Origin: an uncultured Bacteroidales bacterium
GTDB lineage: Bacteria; Bacteroidota; Bacteroidia; Bacteroidales; UBA932
Direction: 5' to 3'
Assembly: GCA_945948555.1 (NCBI GenBank)
Contig: CAMFBM010000017.1
Span: 1-47,468 of the forward strand
DNA: 47,468 bases
The notes beneath the pieces were generated by a model that worked only from the letters and a program-made list of their open reading frames with translations, ran no database searches and was not told the DNA's origin. A program made the position numbers and the translations under genes. How positions within the stretch are numbered: position 1 is the stretch's first letter; every line of letters begins with the position of its first letter. Below are positions 34,801 through 43,031 of this stretch, in pieces.

Positions 34801-35658
34801 AAGGTCGTCCAGTAGGCCTTCCTTGCGGAGCCATTTTGCTCCGATTGTGGCAAGGTCCATCAGATTCAAACCCTTGTCTTCCCTTCCAAGTTCCTTGCGA
34901 AGCTTCAGGTACAGGTTGTAGGTATTCTCGATTTCGCTCTTTGCGAATGACTCCTCGATGGTGACATTCTCCAGTTCGGTGGTGAAGGTCGTGTGGCGGC
35001 AGTGGTCGCTCCAGTAGGTGTCGAGAATCCTCAGCTCGGTCTCGTAAGGATCCCTTCCTTCCTTTTTGAAATATTTGACCACCTCCCTCAGGTCGTCGGC
35101 ATTCATTGCCAGCCCCGCTTTCTTGCAGTAAGGTGCCAAATCTTCTTCGGCAAGGTCTCTGAGTCCTTCAAGAATCTTCACCGGAACCACCTGAGCCTGT
35201 TCCGAATCGCTGAGTACTGCAAGGTTCTTCTCCCTTGATTCAACTGCATTGATGCAGTAATGCTTGATTGCCGCAATCTCCTCATCGGAGGTCTCAGAGT
35301 TGAAAATCAGCAATTTGGAACTTTTGATGCGGACATCTGCGGTCGGGTCAATCAGCCTTACGCATTCCACGGCCGAAGCCGCCCTCTGGTCGAATTGCCC
35401 CGGAAGGTACTCCACGGCAACATATTTAACGCCTGAAAGGTCACAGCTGTCAGTGACACTATCAGTAACAATCTCTCCGAAAACGCCGTAGCGGCTCTTT
35501 TCCAGAAGTTCCCTTGAAAATCCGAACAGGTCATACACGTTCAGCAGACGCAATGAACGAAGGTTGAGCTGAAGATTCTCATTCAGCTCATCCCTCAAAC
35601 TGTCTGCCTCAACCTGAAATTCCGGATACTTCTCTACAAAAATACGGTAGTTTTCCAT
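31894..35658 (-). CDS. purL: FGAM synthase, single-chain large PurL
   Basis: A 1254-residue phosphoribosylformylglycinamidine synthase, the long single-chain form carrying both synthetase and glutaminase domains, which makes a separate purQ unnecessary. The synthetase part includes YWSDHCRHTTF and FKNETHNHPTEIEPFGGAAT, the AIR-synthase-like signatures, and SIGGKDSMSGTF. The glutaminase domain occupies about the last 260 residues, begins VYIPVFPGTNCDYDSA, and has the nucleophile Cys1091 in LGICNGFQAL and SHGEGKF later. The start codon shares one base with the purE stop, implying translational coupling. Confidence 0.97.
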   Translation of the reverse strand: MENYRIFVEKYPEFQVEADSLRDELNENLQLNLRSLRLLNVYDLFGFSRELLEKSRYGVFGEIVTDSVTDSCDLSGVKYVAVEYLPGQFDQRAASAVECVRLIDPTADVRIKSSKLLIFNSETSDEEIAAIKHYCINAVESREKNLAVLSDSEQAQVVPVKILEGLRDLAEEDLAPYCKKAGLAMNADDLREVVKYFKKEGRDPYETELRILDTYWSDHCRHTTFTTELENVTIEESFAKSEIENTYNLYLKLRKELGREDKGLNLMDLATIGAKWLRKEGLLDDLEVSEENNACSIFVDIDLADAPGEETHKEKWLLQFKNETHNHPTEIEPFGGAATCLGGAIRDPLSGRAYVYQAMRVTGAGNIWQSVSDTIPGKLPQKVISRKAAHGYSSYGNQIGLATTHVREIYHPGYTAKRMEIGAVVGAVKAENVRRESPAPGDVILLLGGRTGRDGIGGATGSSKEHTEASLETCGSEVQKGNAPEERKLQRLFRRSEVTRLIKKSNDFGAGGVSVAIGELADGLDIWLDRVPTKYSGLNSTELAISESQERMAVVVESKDMEEFRRFCASENVEVTHVANVTDTARLRMFNGDRKVVDLSREFIDSAGARHYSSAAVPAVEDRNPFEASQAEGSIRERTLETLSDPNVTSQKGLIEMFDSTIGRSTVLMPFGGMLQTTETQVSVQKLPVDGYTDTASMMAFGYDPFISEWSPYHGAAYAVVEACAKVVAAGGKYDRMRFSYQEYFERMTSDPHSWGKPLSALLGALKMQVELGLPSIGGKDSMSGTFEHINVPPTLVAFGITTVDANKVISPELKWEGNRLYYFRHTPLADRMPDLDWLRSAWSYIHEHIESGDIVSGFAVRKAGAIEAITKMSFGNGFGVRVKMDEKDLFCAAPGSILVESEVELDFPGAVLIGEVTDGEDGLLHINGEDLDLFEMMDANSITFNKIYPDSRQASHEGIVPEGFEGIKPLKVKKAEMRYKGEPVQTPVVYIPVFPGTNCDYDSAKAFRKAGAEVRLGVFRNLTEDDIFTSIKEMKRNIDQCHILMLAGGFSAGDEPDGSGKFIANILNNKDITEAVHSLIDRGGLILGICNGFQALVKSGLLPYGRLGMVTKESPTLFRNDINRHISQMVTTRVASTNSPWLAGMNIGDLHTIAVSHGEGKFVVSGELARELFANGQVAFQYADPIEETPTMESPYNPNGSYYAIEGIISRNGQILGKMGHTERYERNVFKNIVDDGLEQPLFENAVRYFRGN

Positions 35659-36125
35659 CAGATTTCGGTATTCAATACTTTTTCAGTCTGTTTCTTGCGA
35701 TATTCTTCGAGTTTCTTTCCGAGTTCCTCATCCCCGAGCGCGAGAATCTCCACTGCCAGAAGTGCAGCATTCTTCGAGCCGTTGATGGCCACGGTAGCCA
35801 CCGGGATTCCTCCCGGCATCTGGACGATTGAGAGCAGCGAGTCAAGACCTCCCATCATCTGTGTCCTTACAGGCACCCCAATCACAGGTACGGTTGTAAG
35901 TCCGGCCACGACGCCTGCAACGTGTGCGGCTCCGCCGGCTCCGGCTATAATCACGCCGATTCCGCGTTCTTTTGCGGTTTTGGCATATTCAAACATAAGG
36001 TCGGGAGTTCTGTGCGCGCTGATTACGCGTTTTTCAAAGTCGACGCCGAATTCGGCAAGTGTCTCCATCGCAGCTGACATCACTTCGAGGTCGCTGGCAG
36101 AGCCCATAATGATTCCAACTTTCAT
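35658..36125 (-). CDS. purE: N5-CAIR mutase
   Basis: A 155-residue class I PurE that moves the carboxyl group of N5-CAIR to give CAIR. The sequence opens [15 protein letters not shown] and contains VISAHRTPD and [10 protein letters not shown], all family signatures. The ATG at 36125 is used; the open frame continues to a TTG at 36137 that is less likely. It heads the purE-purL-purC-purF operon under the promoter at 36188-36218. No purK, normally needed to supply N5-CAIR, is in the window. Confidence 0.96.
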   Translation of the reverse strand: MKVGIIMGSASDLEVMSAAMETLAEFGVDFEKRVISAHRTPDLMFEYAKTAKERGIGVIIAGAGGAAHVAGVVAGLTTVPVIGVPVRTQMMGGLDSLLSIVQMPGGIPVATVAINGSKNAALLAVEILALGDEELGKKLEEYRKKQTEKVLNTEI

Positions 36126-36187
36126 ATATATTGACAAGTAAAAATACTCCGTTCGGACAAGAGTCTCAGCTCCCGTTTTGAGCGACG

Positions 36188-36218
36188 CAAAGGTAGCAAA
36201 AAAATCAAAGTCTGCAAA
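36188..36218 (-). promoter_or_regulatory. purE operon promoter
   Basis: On the - strand TTTG (36218-36215) and TACCTTTG (36195-36188) are separated by 19 bp, a textbook Bacteroidota promoter. The leader before the purE ATG is about 55-60 nt. I see no purine riboswitch in it. Confidence 0.8.
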
Positions 36219-36225
36219 CCGGGTG

Positions 36226-36255
36226 TTTGACTAAGTGAAATATTTTGTATCTTTG
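36226..36255 (+). promoter_or_regulatory. ndk promoter
   Basis: TTTG (36226-36229) and TATCTTTG (36248-36255) lie 18 bp apart, one base short of the usual spacing, 52 bp before the ndk ATG. It is back-to-back with the purE promoter; the two -33 boxes are separated by only 7 bp. Confidence 0.7.
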
Positions 36256-36307
36256 GCTCTGGGGTCTTCAAATACCCCTTATGTATCAGGATATTATAGG
36301 TTTTATT

Positions 36308-36769
36308 ATGGAAAGGACACTGCTAATAATCAAACCCGGCGCCCTCCAGAGAGGTATTGCCGGAGAAATCATTACCCGTTTCGAGAAAAGGGGACTAAAA
36401 CTTGTGGCTATGAAAATGGCAAGGCTGGATGACAAAATCCTCTCGGTTCACTATGCCCATCTTCTGGACAAACCCTTCTATCCCTGGCTTCGTGACAGTA
36501 TGAAAGCCGCTCCGGTGCTGCTTTGCTGCTGGGAAGGCTATGACGCAGTCCAGGTTGTCCGTTCAATGGCAGGTGCGACTAAAGCCAGCAAGGCCGTCCC
36601 GGGGACAATCCGCGGGGACTATTCTGTAAGCGCACAGGAGAATGTCGTCCACACTTCTGACTCCCTTGAAAACGCCGCCATCGAACTCTCGCGTTTTTTC
36701 AGTCCGGAGGACTATTTTGACTACGAATCTCCTCTCGACCCTTACAAATACGCTCCTGACGAGAGGTAG
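36308..36769 (+). CDS. ndk: Nucleoside diphosphate kinase
   Basis: A 153-residue NDK moving the gamma-phosphate from NTPs to NDPs via a phosphohistidine. ERTLLIIKPGALQRG is the N-terminal signature. The catalytic His115 is in NVVHTSDS, where most members have N-x-x-HGSDS, so Gly is replaced by Thr here. The ATG at 36308 gives the standard start; 21 extra codons upstream have no similarity. It is transcribed away from the purine operon, so both purine synthesis and nucleotide balancing are fired from one intergenic region. Confidence 0.96.
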   Translation: MERTLLIIKPGALQRGIAGEIITRFEKRGLKLVAMKMARLDDKILSVHYAHLLDKPFYPWLRDSMKAAPVLLCCWEGYDAVQVVRSMAGATKASKAVPGTIRGDYSVSAQENVVHTSDSLENAAIELSRFFSPEDYFDYESPLDPYKYAPDER

Positions 36770-36805
36770 CCTGCTGCCCGGCCGGAGGCGTTGATGCTGA
36801 AAAAG

Positions 36806-36842
36806 AAGAAGTCCTGCAAATGTGAAATTTGCAGGACTTCTT
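36806..36842. terminator. Bidirectional intrinsic terminator between ndk and the SusCD lipoprotein gene
   Basis: A perfect 16-bp stem (36806-36821 with 36827-36842) and 5-nt loop. On the - strand it is followed by CTTTTTC, a fair U-tract, so it should stop the transcript of the SusC-SusD-lipoprotein operon. On the + strand it would stop ndk but with only a CTTCTT tail. Confidence 0.8.
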
Positions 36843-36860
36843 GTGAAGAGGCGGATTACC

Positions 36861-37784
36861 TTATTTTATGTCGAAAATCTGGTATTCGGCAGCTCCAAAC
36901 CCGCCCGGACCCCAGCTTGTGTCGAAGTAGAAATTGATAGTCTCTTTGAGTGTGTCAATTTCTCCCGTACAATCTACGGCATAAGCATCAAATGTACCGT
37001 ATGGGGCTAAAGTGAATCCCGGACAAATAACCTGGTCAGGAATTATGAGGGTGTAATCCAATGTGTTGATCCACATCTTGAACACGTCACCGCCGAAGAA
37101 GATGTCACCTTCCACTTTAAGGCCGATGAGCTTGTCGGAAGTCACTCCTGCAGGAATCCATTTGGCATCAGGCAATTCAGTAATCTCTGTGACGGTGACT
37201 TGAGTGTCATATCCGTCATTGAGTGTTCCTGTTCCGAGGAAGTGTGCCTTTACGAATGGAGCGAATGCGGTATATGAAATCCTGTAGGAGAAAGTCGAAC
37301 CGTCAGCCATCTTCCATCCGGTGAAAGTTGTGTTGTTGAATCCTCCAAGGGATGTCCAACCCTTTACCTCGGTGCCGCTGTTAAGTACGTAGCTCGGAGT
37401 GAATTCAATCCTGTCGCCCACCGATAGTGTGCTGACACCGAGTTTGTCGCAGACATCGCTGATTCTCACCTGAAGGGTGCAAGGAAATTCCCTGAAGCCT
37501 TCGGTCACCGCAGCGGAAGTCTTCTTCCCGTCGTGGGTATATACAGCTGTGAGATATGCCTCCTTGAGCATTGACCAGTCTCCCTGCTGTTCAGGGATGT
37601 CAAGGATGACGCTGAACACGTCGCTCTTGTCCGTTGACATCGCCGCTCCGGAGCCTGCAGGCTTGTGGATGTTGATCACAACTCCCTTCTCGACTCCGGC
37701 GAGATCGTACGGCAGTTTCTGCTTGTTGCAGCCGGTAAAGGCCGCAAGAACGAGGATCGTTGCTAATATTCTGTAATTTTTCAT
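36861..37784 (-). CDS. SusCD-associated lipoprotein, unknown fold
   Basis: A 307-residue lipoprotein (lipobox FTGC, Cys19) I do not recognise by family. After the anchor, residues 30-110 contain GVVINIHKPAG and an Ig-like strand pattern; the centre has FTGWKMADGSTFSYRISYTA and the end NFYFDTSWGPGGFGAAEYQ. No catalytic motif is visible. It is the third gene of a SusC-SusD-lipoprotein operon, starting 18 bp after the SusD stop. The position suggests a surface accessory binding protein, as in SGBP or SusE-like roles. It ends 19 bp before the terminator. Confidence 0.75.
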   Translation of the reverse strand: MKNYRILATILVLAAFTGCNKQKLPYDLAGVEKGVVINIHKPAGSGAAMSTDKSDVFSVILDIPEQQGDWSMLKEAYLTAVYTHDGKKTSAAVTEGFREFPCTLQVRISDVCDKLGVSTLSVGDRIEFTPSYVLNSGTEVKGWTSLGGFNNTTFTGWKMADGSTFSYRISYTAFAPFVKAHFLGTGTLNDGYDTQVTVTEITELPDAKWIPAGVTSDKLIGLKVEGDIFFGGDVFKMWINTLDYTLIIPDQVICPGFTLAPYGTFDAYAVDCTGEIDTLKETINFYFDTSWGPGGFGAAEYQIFDIK

Positions 37785-37802
37785 ATTTCCAATGTTTTGA
37801 GT

Positions 37803-39476
37803 TTATTTCACATCCCAGAATACTGTCTTCTCGCTGACAACCCTGCCGTTGTTGGTGATGTTCGGGTTGACTGTGACCTCTCCGTTCGGATACCACATAA
37901 CCCTCGGATAGTCCAGGATTTTTACGAGATTGAATGAAGTGAGTGACTCTGTCGCTTCGATGGTCTGGGCGTATGGAGTCCAGGCCATGTTGTTCTCATC
38001 GCCTTTGAAAAGGAGAGGGTAGCCTGTACGTCTGATGTCATTGTAAGCCTCGACAGGGTTGTAGAAGTTGGCAACCCATTTCTGAGTCATCAGTATTTCC
38101 ATTTTCTTCGCATCGTCTGCTGCGTTATTGTATTTCTCGACAACATTGCTTGCAAAGTCCTCTGCCGCTGTGGTGGAAATGGTCGGAACTGCGGAGTTTG
38201 AGCCTGTTGCAACCTTGTTCACGTGGTGGATTGATGCGAGGATACCTTCTTTCAGAAGATCGGCAACATTGCCTGAAGTTTCTCCTGAGAGCACCAGCTC
38301 AGCTTTCATAAAAGGAACTGAATATGCCTGGAGCATTTTGTCCGGAGCAATTCCGTTTCCTGAGGATGCCGTGATTGTACCACCGTTTCCGTCGTCATAT
38401 TTTCCACCGCAAGGATAGATTCCGAGGGTTGTCATCACGTTTTCCTGTGTGCCGGAGGTATAGCCTGAGTTGCTTCCGAACATAATGGAGATGAAAGCTC
38501 CGTCACGGTAGTCGGTGTTGTTGGCTGCAGCACCGCTGGCGGTGCACTGGTTGTAGTAATAGTAGTTTGTCCTCGGGTCTTTGATTCCCCTGAAAGGATT
38601 GTCCTTGAAATTGTAGGTCTTTCCGTTCATCACCTCGTAGAGCCAAGGGCTGATCCAGACAGATTTCTGACCGCCTTCGTACTCGTCAATGAAAGTGTTG
38701 TTGCGCTCATCCATCGGTGTCTTGGCATCTGTGTGAGGGAATTCAAGGTCCTCGTCGTCGGCAAGGAAGTTGTTCTCGGTCAGAAGGGCAGTCAGTTCCG
38801 ACTTCCATCCTGTCACTTTGTCCTGGGCAAGTCTTGATTGAACAAGCAGTTTGAGTTTCAGCGTGTTAGCTGCCTTCAGCCATTTGTCGACATCACCATT
38901 GTAGAAAAGGTCGTTGCTGCCCGGTCTGTTGGGATTCGCTGCCTCATCGTTCTGGAAATTCGCGATTGCCGTATTGAGGCTCTTGAGGAGGTCGTTGTAG
39001 ATGTCAACGCTCGGGTCGGCCTTCGGAGTCTCGATTCCGACCACGTTGGCCTCGCTGTAAGGAATGTCTCCCCAGAGGTCTGTCATTGCCATATAGACGT
39101 GAGTTCTGAGAACACGGCCAATTCCTGCCATTATAGCATCTCCGCTATTGTCTCCGTAGGCGATGAGTTCGTCGCAGTTCTTGATTGAATAACGGTATGC
39201 CTGACTCCAGGTGTTGCCGAGAGTCGCATAGTTTGAGACGAGCGAGTAATTGTCAACCTCCCTGCTGCAGGTGTGGTGAGTGTATGAGGAGAAGTTGCCA
39301 TTCAGATAGTCCCCGCCTGCGAAAGTGGCTCCGACTTCGTACTCCGCTGCGGTGAGGAGTTGTGAAGGGTCAAGCTTGGTAACCGCGTAAGGGTCGTTGT
39401 TGATGTTCAGGTTGCAACTCCCGAAAGCAGGCACAAGAAGCACTGCCGCAATGAGATATAATATTTTCTTTTTCAT
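37803..39476 (-). CDS. SusD-like surface lipoprotein, second pair
   Basis: A 557-residue SusD/RagB-type lipoprotein (lipobox AFGSC, Cys21). TDLWGDIPYSEANVVG near residue 138 and the region around VANFYNPVEAYNDIRRTGYPLL are SusD_like-2 hallmarks. It follows its susC by 14 bp and precedes a lipoprotein gene by 18 bp. No glycan-degrading gene is nearby, so the ligand, glycan or peptide, is unknown. It is only distantly similar to the SusD of the beta-glucan PUL at 7995. Confidence 0.94.
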   Translation of the reverse strand: MKKKILYLIAAVLLVPAFGSCNLNINNDPYAVTKLDPSQLLTAAEYEVGATFAGGDYLNGNFSSYTHHTCSREVDNYSLVSNYATLGNTWSQAYRYSIKNCDELIAYGDNSGDAIMAGIGRVLRTHVYMAMTDLWGDIPYSEANVVGIETPKADPSVDIYNDLLKSLNTAIANFQNDEAANPNRPGSNDLFYNGDVDKWLKAANTLKLKLLVQSRLAQDKVTGWKSELTALLTENNFLADDEDLEFPHTDAKTPMDERNNTFIDEYEGGQKSVWISPWLYEVMNGKTYNFKDNPFRGIKDPRTNYYYYNQCTASGAAANNTDYRDGAFISIMFGSNSGYTSGTQENVMTTLGIYPCGGKYDDGNGGTITASSGNGIAPDKMLQAYSVPFMKAELVLSGETSGNVADLLKEGILASIHHVNKVATGSNSAVPTISTTAAEDFASNVVEKYNNAADDAKKMEILMTQKWVANFYNPVEAYNDIRRTGYPLLFKGDENNMAWTPYAQTIEATESLTSFNLVKILDYPRVMWYPNGEVTVNPNITNNGRVVSEKTVFWDVK

Positions 39477-39490
39477 ACTTCGATGTCCTT

Positions 39491-42400
39491 TTAGAATGTG
39501 AGTTTCAAGTTGAACGCGAATCTTCTGGTTGAAGGAGCGGAAGTGTAGTCTATACCCTGAACGTTGGTCTCACCGTAAGAGTTGACGGTCGGGTCGTAGT
39601 TCGAATATTTCGGAACATTAGGTGCCCAGTACCAGAGATTCCTTCCCACGATTGAGATTTCTGCGCCTGCAAGTTTGATTTTCCTCATCCATTTTGACGG
39701 GAACTTGTAGGAGAGTACGACTTCCCTCAGACGGAGTACTGATGCATCATAGACTGCAACTTCGTCGCAGGCGTTGATGGCAAATGTCGAGTATGTTCCG
39801 TCGGAGAACCAAAGGTCTGCCTCAGAGATAGCCGTTGTGTTCCTGATCTTGTTCCCTGCATCGTCAAGGATGGGCTGAAGGGTGTTGGCATCACCATACA
39901 CTCCAGGAAGAATCCTTGATCCGAGACGGTTCTCGGTGTCCTTTGTCACACCTCGTCCGAGGAGGTCGGTCAGGTAGGAACTGTAAACGCATCCCCCGTG
40001 CTGGTAGTCGAGCATCGCGCTGATGGTGAACCCGTAGAACGAGAAGGTGTGGGTCATCGCAAGTTTGTACTTAGGGTTAGGGTCGCCGATGATGCCCGGT
40101 TCGGTGTCGTTGATGTACATACCGGTTGACGGATCAACAAGCGGGTTACCTTCCTCATCTCTTGCAAGTTTCTCTCCTTCAAGCACTCCGTAAGGTTGTC
40201 CGACGATGAGCACAGGGCTCGGACTTGAGAAATCCCCTCCAATGTAGAGTTTGTCAACTCCTTCGGCAAGCGAGAGAACCTTTGATTTGTTCTTTGTGAA
40301 TGTAGTGTAGATGCTCCAGGTGAAGTTCTTGCCCATCACAGGGTAGAGGTCCAGACCTGTCTCCCATCCGGCGTTCCTGATTGAACCGAAGTTCGTGACG
40401 TAGCTGCTGTAGCCGGTTGAAGGAGCGGAGGTCTTTGCTCCAATCTGGTTGTCGGAAACCCTGTTGTAGTAGGTCCCGTCAAAGCCGATTCTTCCGTTGA
40501 GGAATTTCAACTCGGCTCCCACCTCGAACTCGCTTGTGAACTCTGGTTTGAGGTTCGGGTCGTAGGAGACTGTAGGAAGTTCCATCAGCCCCTGGCCCAT
40601 ATAAGGGCTTCCTGTAACATAGGTTCCGTTCACATAGTAAGGGGACGCGTCGTTTCCGACCTTTGCCCAGCTGGCTCTGATTTTACCGAAGGAAAAGGCG
40701 TCACCCTTGATGTTGAATGCCTCGCTGAACACGAATGAAGCGGAGACTGCAGGGTAGAAGAAACTCCTGTTTTTCATAGGGAGGGTTGATGACACATCGT
40801 TCCTGGCTGAGAGATTGAGGAACAGCCACTCTTTCCAGTCGAGAACGACATCCGCGAACAGACCCCATTTGCGCTGCTGCGAGTAACTCTCCGCTGCAGT
40901 CTGGGATTTCGTGTTGTCGATGGCGAAGATGCCCGGATTGACAATCTCCTGTCCTGAAGATGCCGAGCTCTCCATAACCCACATATTGTAGTTGTGTCCG
41001 AGAGTAACCTTCAGACCGAAGTCTCCAAACCTGTGCTCGCCGCTCAGGAGGAGGGTTGACTCCAGCTGCTTGTCATTGAAGATACTCTTGCCGATGTAAC
41101 CCTTGCCGGCGAATCCCCTTGATCCGAGGTTCACAATTTTCTTCCTGTCCTGGTCATATCCGTTGTAGCCCAGAGTGTAGTCGATGGCGAGCCACTTGGT
41201 GAAGTTGTAGCCGATGTTGAAGTTTGCCACGGTCCTCTTCTGAGTGGTGGTAACCTTGTCGTTCTCCCAGGCCCAGTATGGGTTGTTTGCCTGGCTGCTC
41301 AGTTGGAACAGGAGGTTGCTTCCGTCCTGTGTCTGGTAAGGGAAACCCTGGATATCCCAGCTTCTCGGCATAATGAATGCCCTTGCGAGAGAGGACATAC
41401 CTCCGTCAGAAGCGGAAGATTGGTTGTTTCCGTAAAGAGGACTCCTCTGATCGGTATAGGAGAAAGCGATGTTTCCGCCGAAACGCACGCCGTTCTTGAG
41501 CCTGTGGGAGCCCCCGACGCTGAATGAGTATCTGTCAAACTGTGATCCCGGGATATAGCTGTCCTGAGACATATAGGATCCGGTCACATTGAAGAATCCC
41601 CTTTCGCTTGTGTTTCTGACATTGAGGGAGACGTCCCAGATTCCTCCGGTCTTGAAAAGGTCCTTAACGTTATTTTCGTATGCCTTGTAAGGAATCTTTC
41701 CTCCGAGGTCAGGATAAAGCTGGAGCGCAAGGTCTGGGTACTCGGCTGCGATAGCAGGATACATATCCATTGTGGCTCCTTCTGTGAATGCCGGACCCCA
41801 GGACCCGTTGCTTCCCTGGAACTGGAAGTTTGCACCCTGTCCGTAGGTGTTCTGGTATTCAGGAAGTGATGCAACTGTTTCAATGGAATATGAACCATTG
41901 AAAGTAATCTCGAAGTCTTTCTTCCCTCCGATATTCTTCGAACCTGATTTGGTGGTTACAAGGATGACACCGTTTGCAGCGCGTGATCCGTAGAGAACGG
42001 CTGCAGCGGCACCCTTGAGCACGCTCATTGACTCGATGTCATTAGGATCGAGAGTGGAGATACCTGAACCATAGGCTCCTGAAGAACCGCTGCCTCGTCC
42101 GCTTGAAGAAGTACCGTCATTGCTGTAAGGCACCCCGTCAACCACATAGAGAGGCTGGTTGTTTCCAAGGAAGGAGGAGTTTCCGCGGATGGTGATTCTT
42201 GTCGCTCCACCGGCGTCTCCCGAAGGAGCTGCCACCTGTACTCCGGCAACCTTTCCGTCCAAAGCCCTGAGGATGTCCGGTTCAGCTCTCTGAACGGTTT
42301 CATCCGAACTAACCTTTGTCACGGAGTAGCCGAGTGACCTTTCGGAACGCTGGATTCCGACAGCAGTCACGACAACTTCGTCCAGATACTGTGAATCCGG

Positions 42401-42691
42401 TTCGAGTTTCGCATCAACCACACCTTTTCCGGCAATCTGTTGCTCGGAAGTCCTGTAACCGATTGATGAAAAGACAAGTGTGCCTTCCCCAGCCGGAACG
42501 GTGATGGAGTACTTACCGTTTGCATCGGTGCTCACTCCGGTCATAGTGCCCTTGAGGTGCACAGAGGCGAACGGCACTGCCTCCCCGTTGGAGGAATCAG
42601 TCACAGTTCCGCTCACCGTGATGTTCTGGGCAAAGGCGGAAGCCGCCACCAGAAGCATCAAAGCCGTGAAAAAAAGTCTGATTTTTTTCAT
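39491..42691 (-). CDS. SusC-like TonB-dependent transporter, second pair
   Basis: A 1066-residue SusC/RagA-family outer-membrane importer. Signal peptide 1-22 (ends SAFAQ), carboxypeptidase-regulatory-like domain about 25-98 (TVSGTVTDSSNGEAVPFASV), then LDEVVVTAVG (103-112), plug with QPLYVVDGVPYSN, and a barrel ending FNLKLTF. I use the ATG at 42691, which yields a signal peptide of normal length, rather than an in-frame start 27 codons further upstream that would place a long non-hydrophobic leader ahead of it. The operon has no enzyme, regulator or sigma/anti-sigma pair beside it. The closest upstream gene is a serine recombinase 340 bp away. Confidence 0.95.
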   Translation of the reverse strand: MKKIRLFFTALMLLVAASAFAQNITVSGTVTDSSNGEAVPFASVHLKGTMTGVSTDANGKYSITVPAGEGTLVFSSIGYRTSEQQIAGKGVVDAKLEPDSQYLDEVVVTAVGIQRSERSLGYSVTKVSSDETVQRAEPDILRALDGKVAGVQVAAPSGDAGGATRITIRGNSSFLGNNQPLYVVDGVPYSNDGTSSSGRGSGSSGAYGSGISTLDPNDIESMSVLKGAAAAVLYGSRAANGVILVTTKSGSKNIGGKKDFEITFNGSYSIETVASLPEYQNTYGQGANFQFQGSNGSWGPAFTEGATMDMYPAIAAEYPDLALQLYPDLGGKIPYKAYENNVKDLFKTGGIWDVSLNVRNTSERGFFNVTGSYMSQDSYIPGSQFDRYSFSVGGSHRLKNGVRFGGNIAFSYTDQRSPLYGNNQSSASDGGMSSLARAFIMPRSWDIQGFPYQTQDGSNLLFQLSSQANNPYWAWENDKVTTTQKRTVANFNIGYNFTKWLAIDYTLGYNGYDQDRKKIVNLGSRGFAGKGYIGKSIFNDKQLESTLLLSGEHRFGDFGLKVTLGHNYNMWVMESSASSGQEIVNPGIFAIDNTKSQTAAESYSQQRKWGLFADVVLDWKEWLFLNLSARNDVSSTLPMKNRSFFYPAVSASFVFSEAFNIKGDAFSFGKIRASWAKVGNDASPYYVNGTYVTGSPYMGQGLMELPTVSYDPNLKPEFTSEFEVGAELKFLNGRIGFDGTYYNRVSDNQIGAKTSAPSTGYSSYVTNFGSIRNAGWETGLDLYPVMGKNFTWSIYTTFTKNKSKVLSLAEGVDKLYIGGDFSSPSPVLIVGQPYGVLEGEKLARDEEGNPLVDPSTGMYINDTEPGIIGDPNPKYKLAMTHTFSFYGFTISAMLDYQHGGCVYSSYLTDLLGRGVTKDTENRLGSRILPGVYGDANTLQPILDDAGNKIRNTTAISEADLWFSDGTYSTFAINACDEVAVYDASVLRLREVVLSYKFPSKWMRKIKLAGAEISIVGRNLWYWAPNVPKYSNYDPTVNSYGETNVQGIDYTSAPSTRRFAFNLKLTF

Positions 42692-43031
42692 AAGCAAATC
42701 AATTAGTTTAACATAAATATTGAATAGTTTCAAATTCCTACTTTTGCTCCCGAAAATGCTTATATATTCCAACCTGTAACTTTCACTTGAAAATGCGCAC
42801 TTTTTAATGGGCGTTTTCGGGTATCCTGAGTTGGCAAATATATAACATATTTTTAATATTCAAAAATTCATTCCATCGTCCATATATTGCATATATTTAA
42901 TATTTCCCAAATAAAAACAAGGAATCTCAAGAAAATATCCAATATTTTACTTTCATATTGAAAGTATATTTAAGAAATAACTTTATATCTTTAAGCAAAA
43001 ATAAATTTCGAAATTTGGTGATTTCATTGTT
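42692..43031. other. AT-rich intergenic region with palindromes before the second SusC gene
   Basis: About 340 bp with no supported gene. CCCGAAAATGC (42749-42759) and GCGTTTTCGGG (42811-42821) form an 11-bp inverted repeat with one mismatch, 51 bp apart. A perfect 14-bp palindrome AAATTTCGAAATTT is at 43003-43016. I found no convincing TTTG/TAnnTTTG promoter pointing to susC here, so its promoter is either divergent from consensus, activator-dependent, or currently in another orientation. Confidence 0.55.

Noticed and set aside
36126..36187. Purine riboswitch in the purE leader
   Set aside because: The leader is too short and lacks the conserved paired loops of the aptamer.
42692..42772. 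Longer N-terminus for the second SusC protein
   Set aside because: The 27 added residues would precede a normal signal peptide beginning MKKIRLFF.
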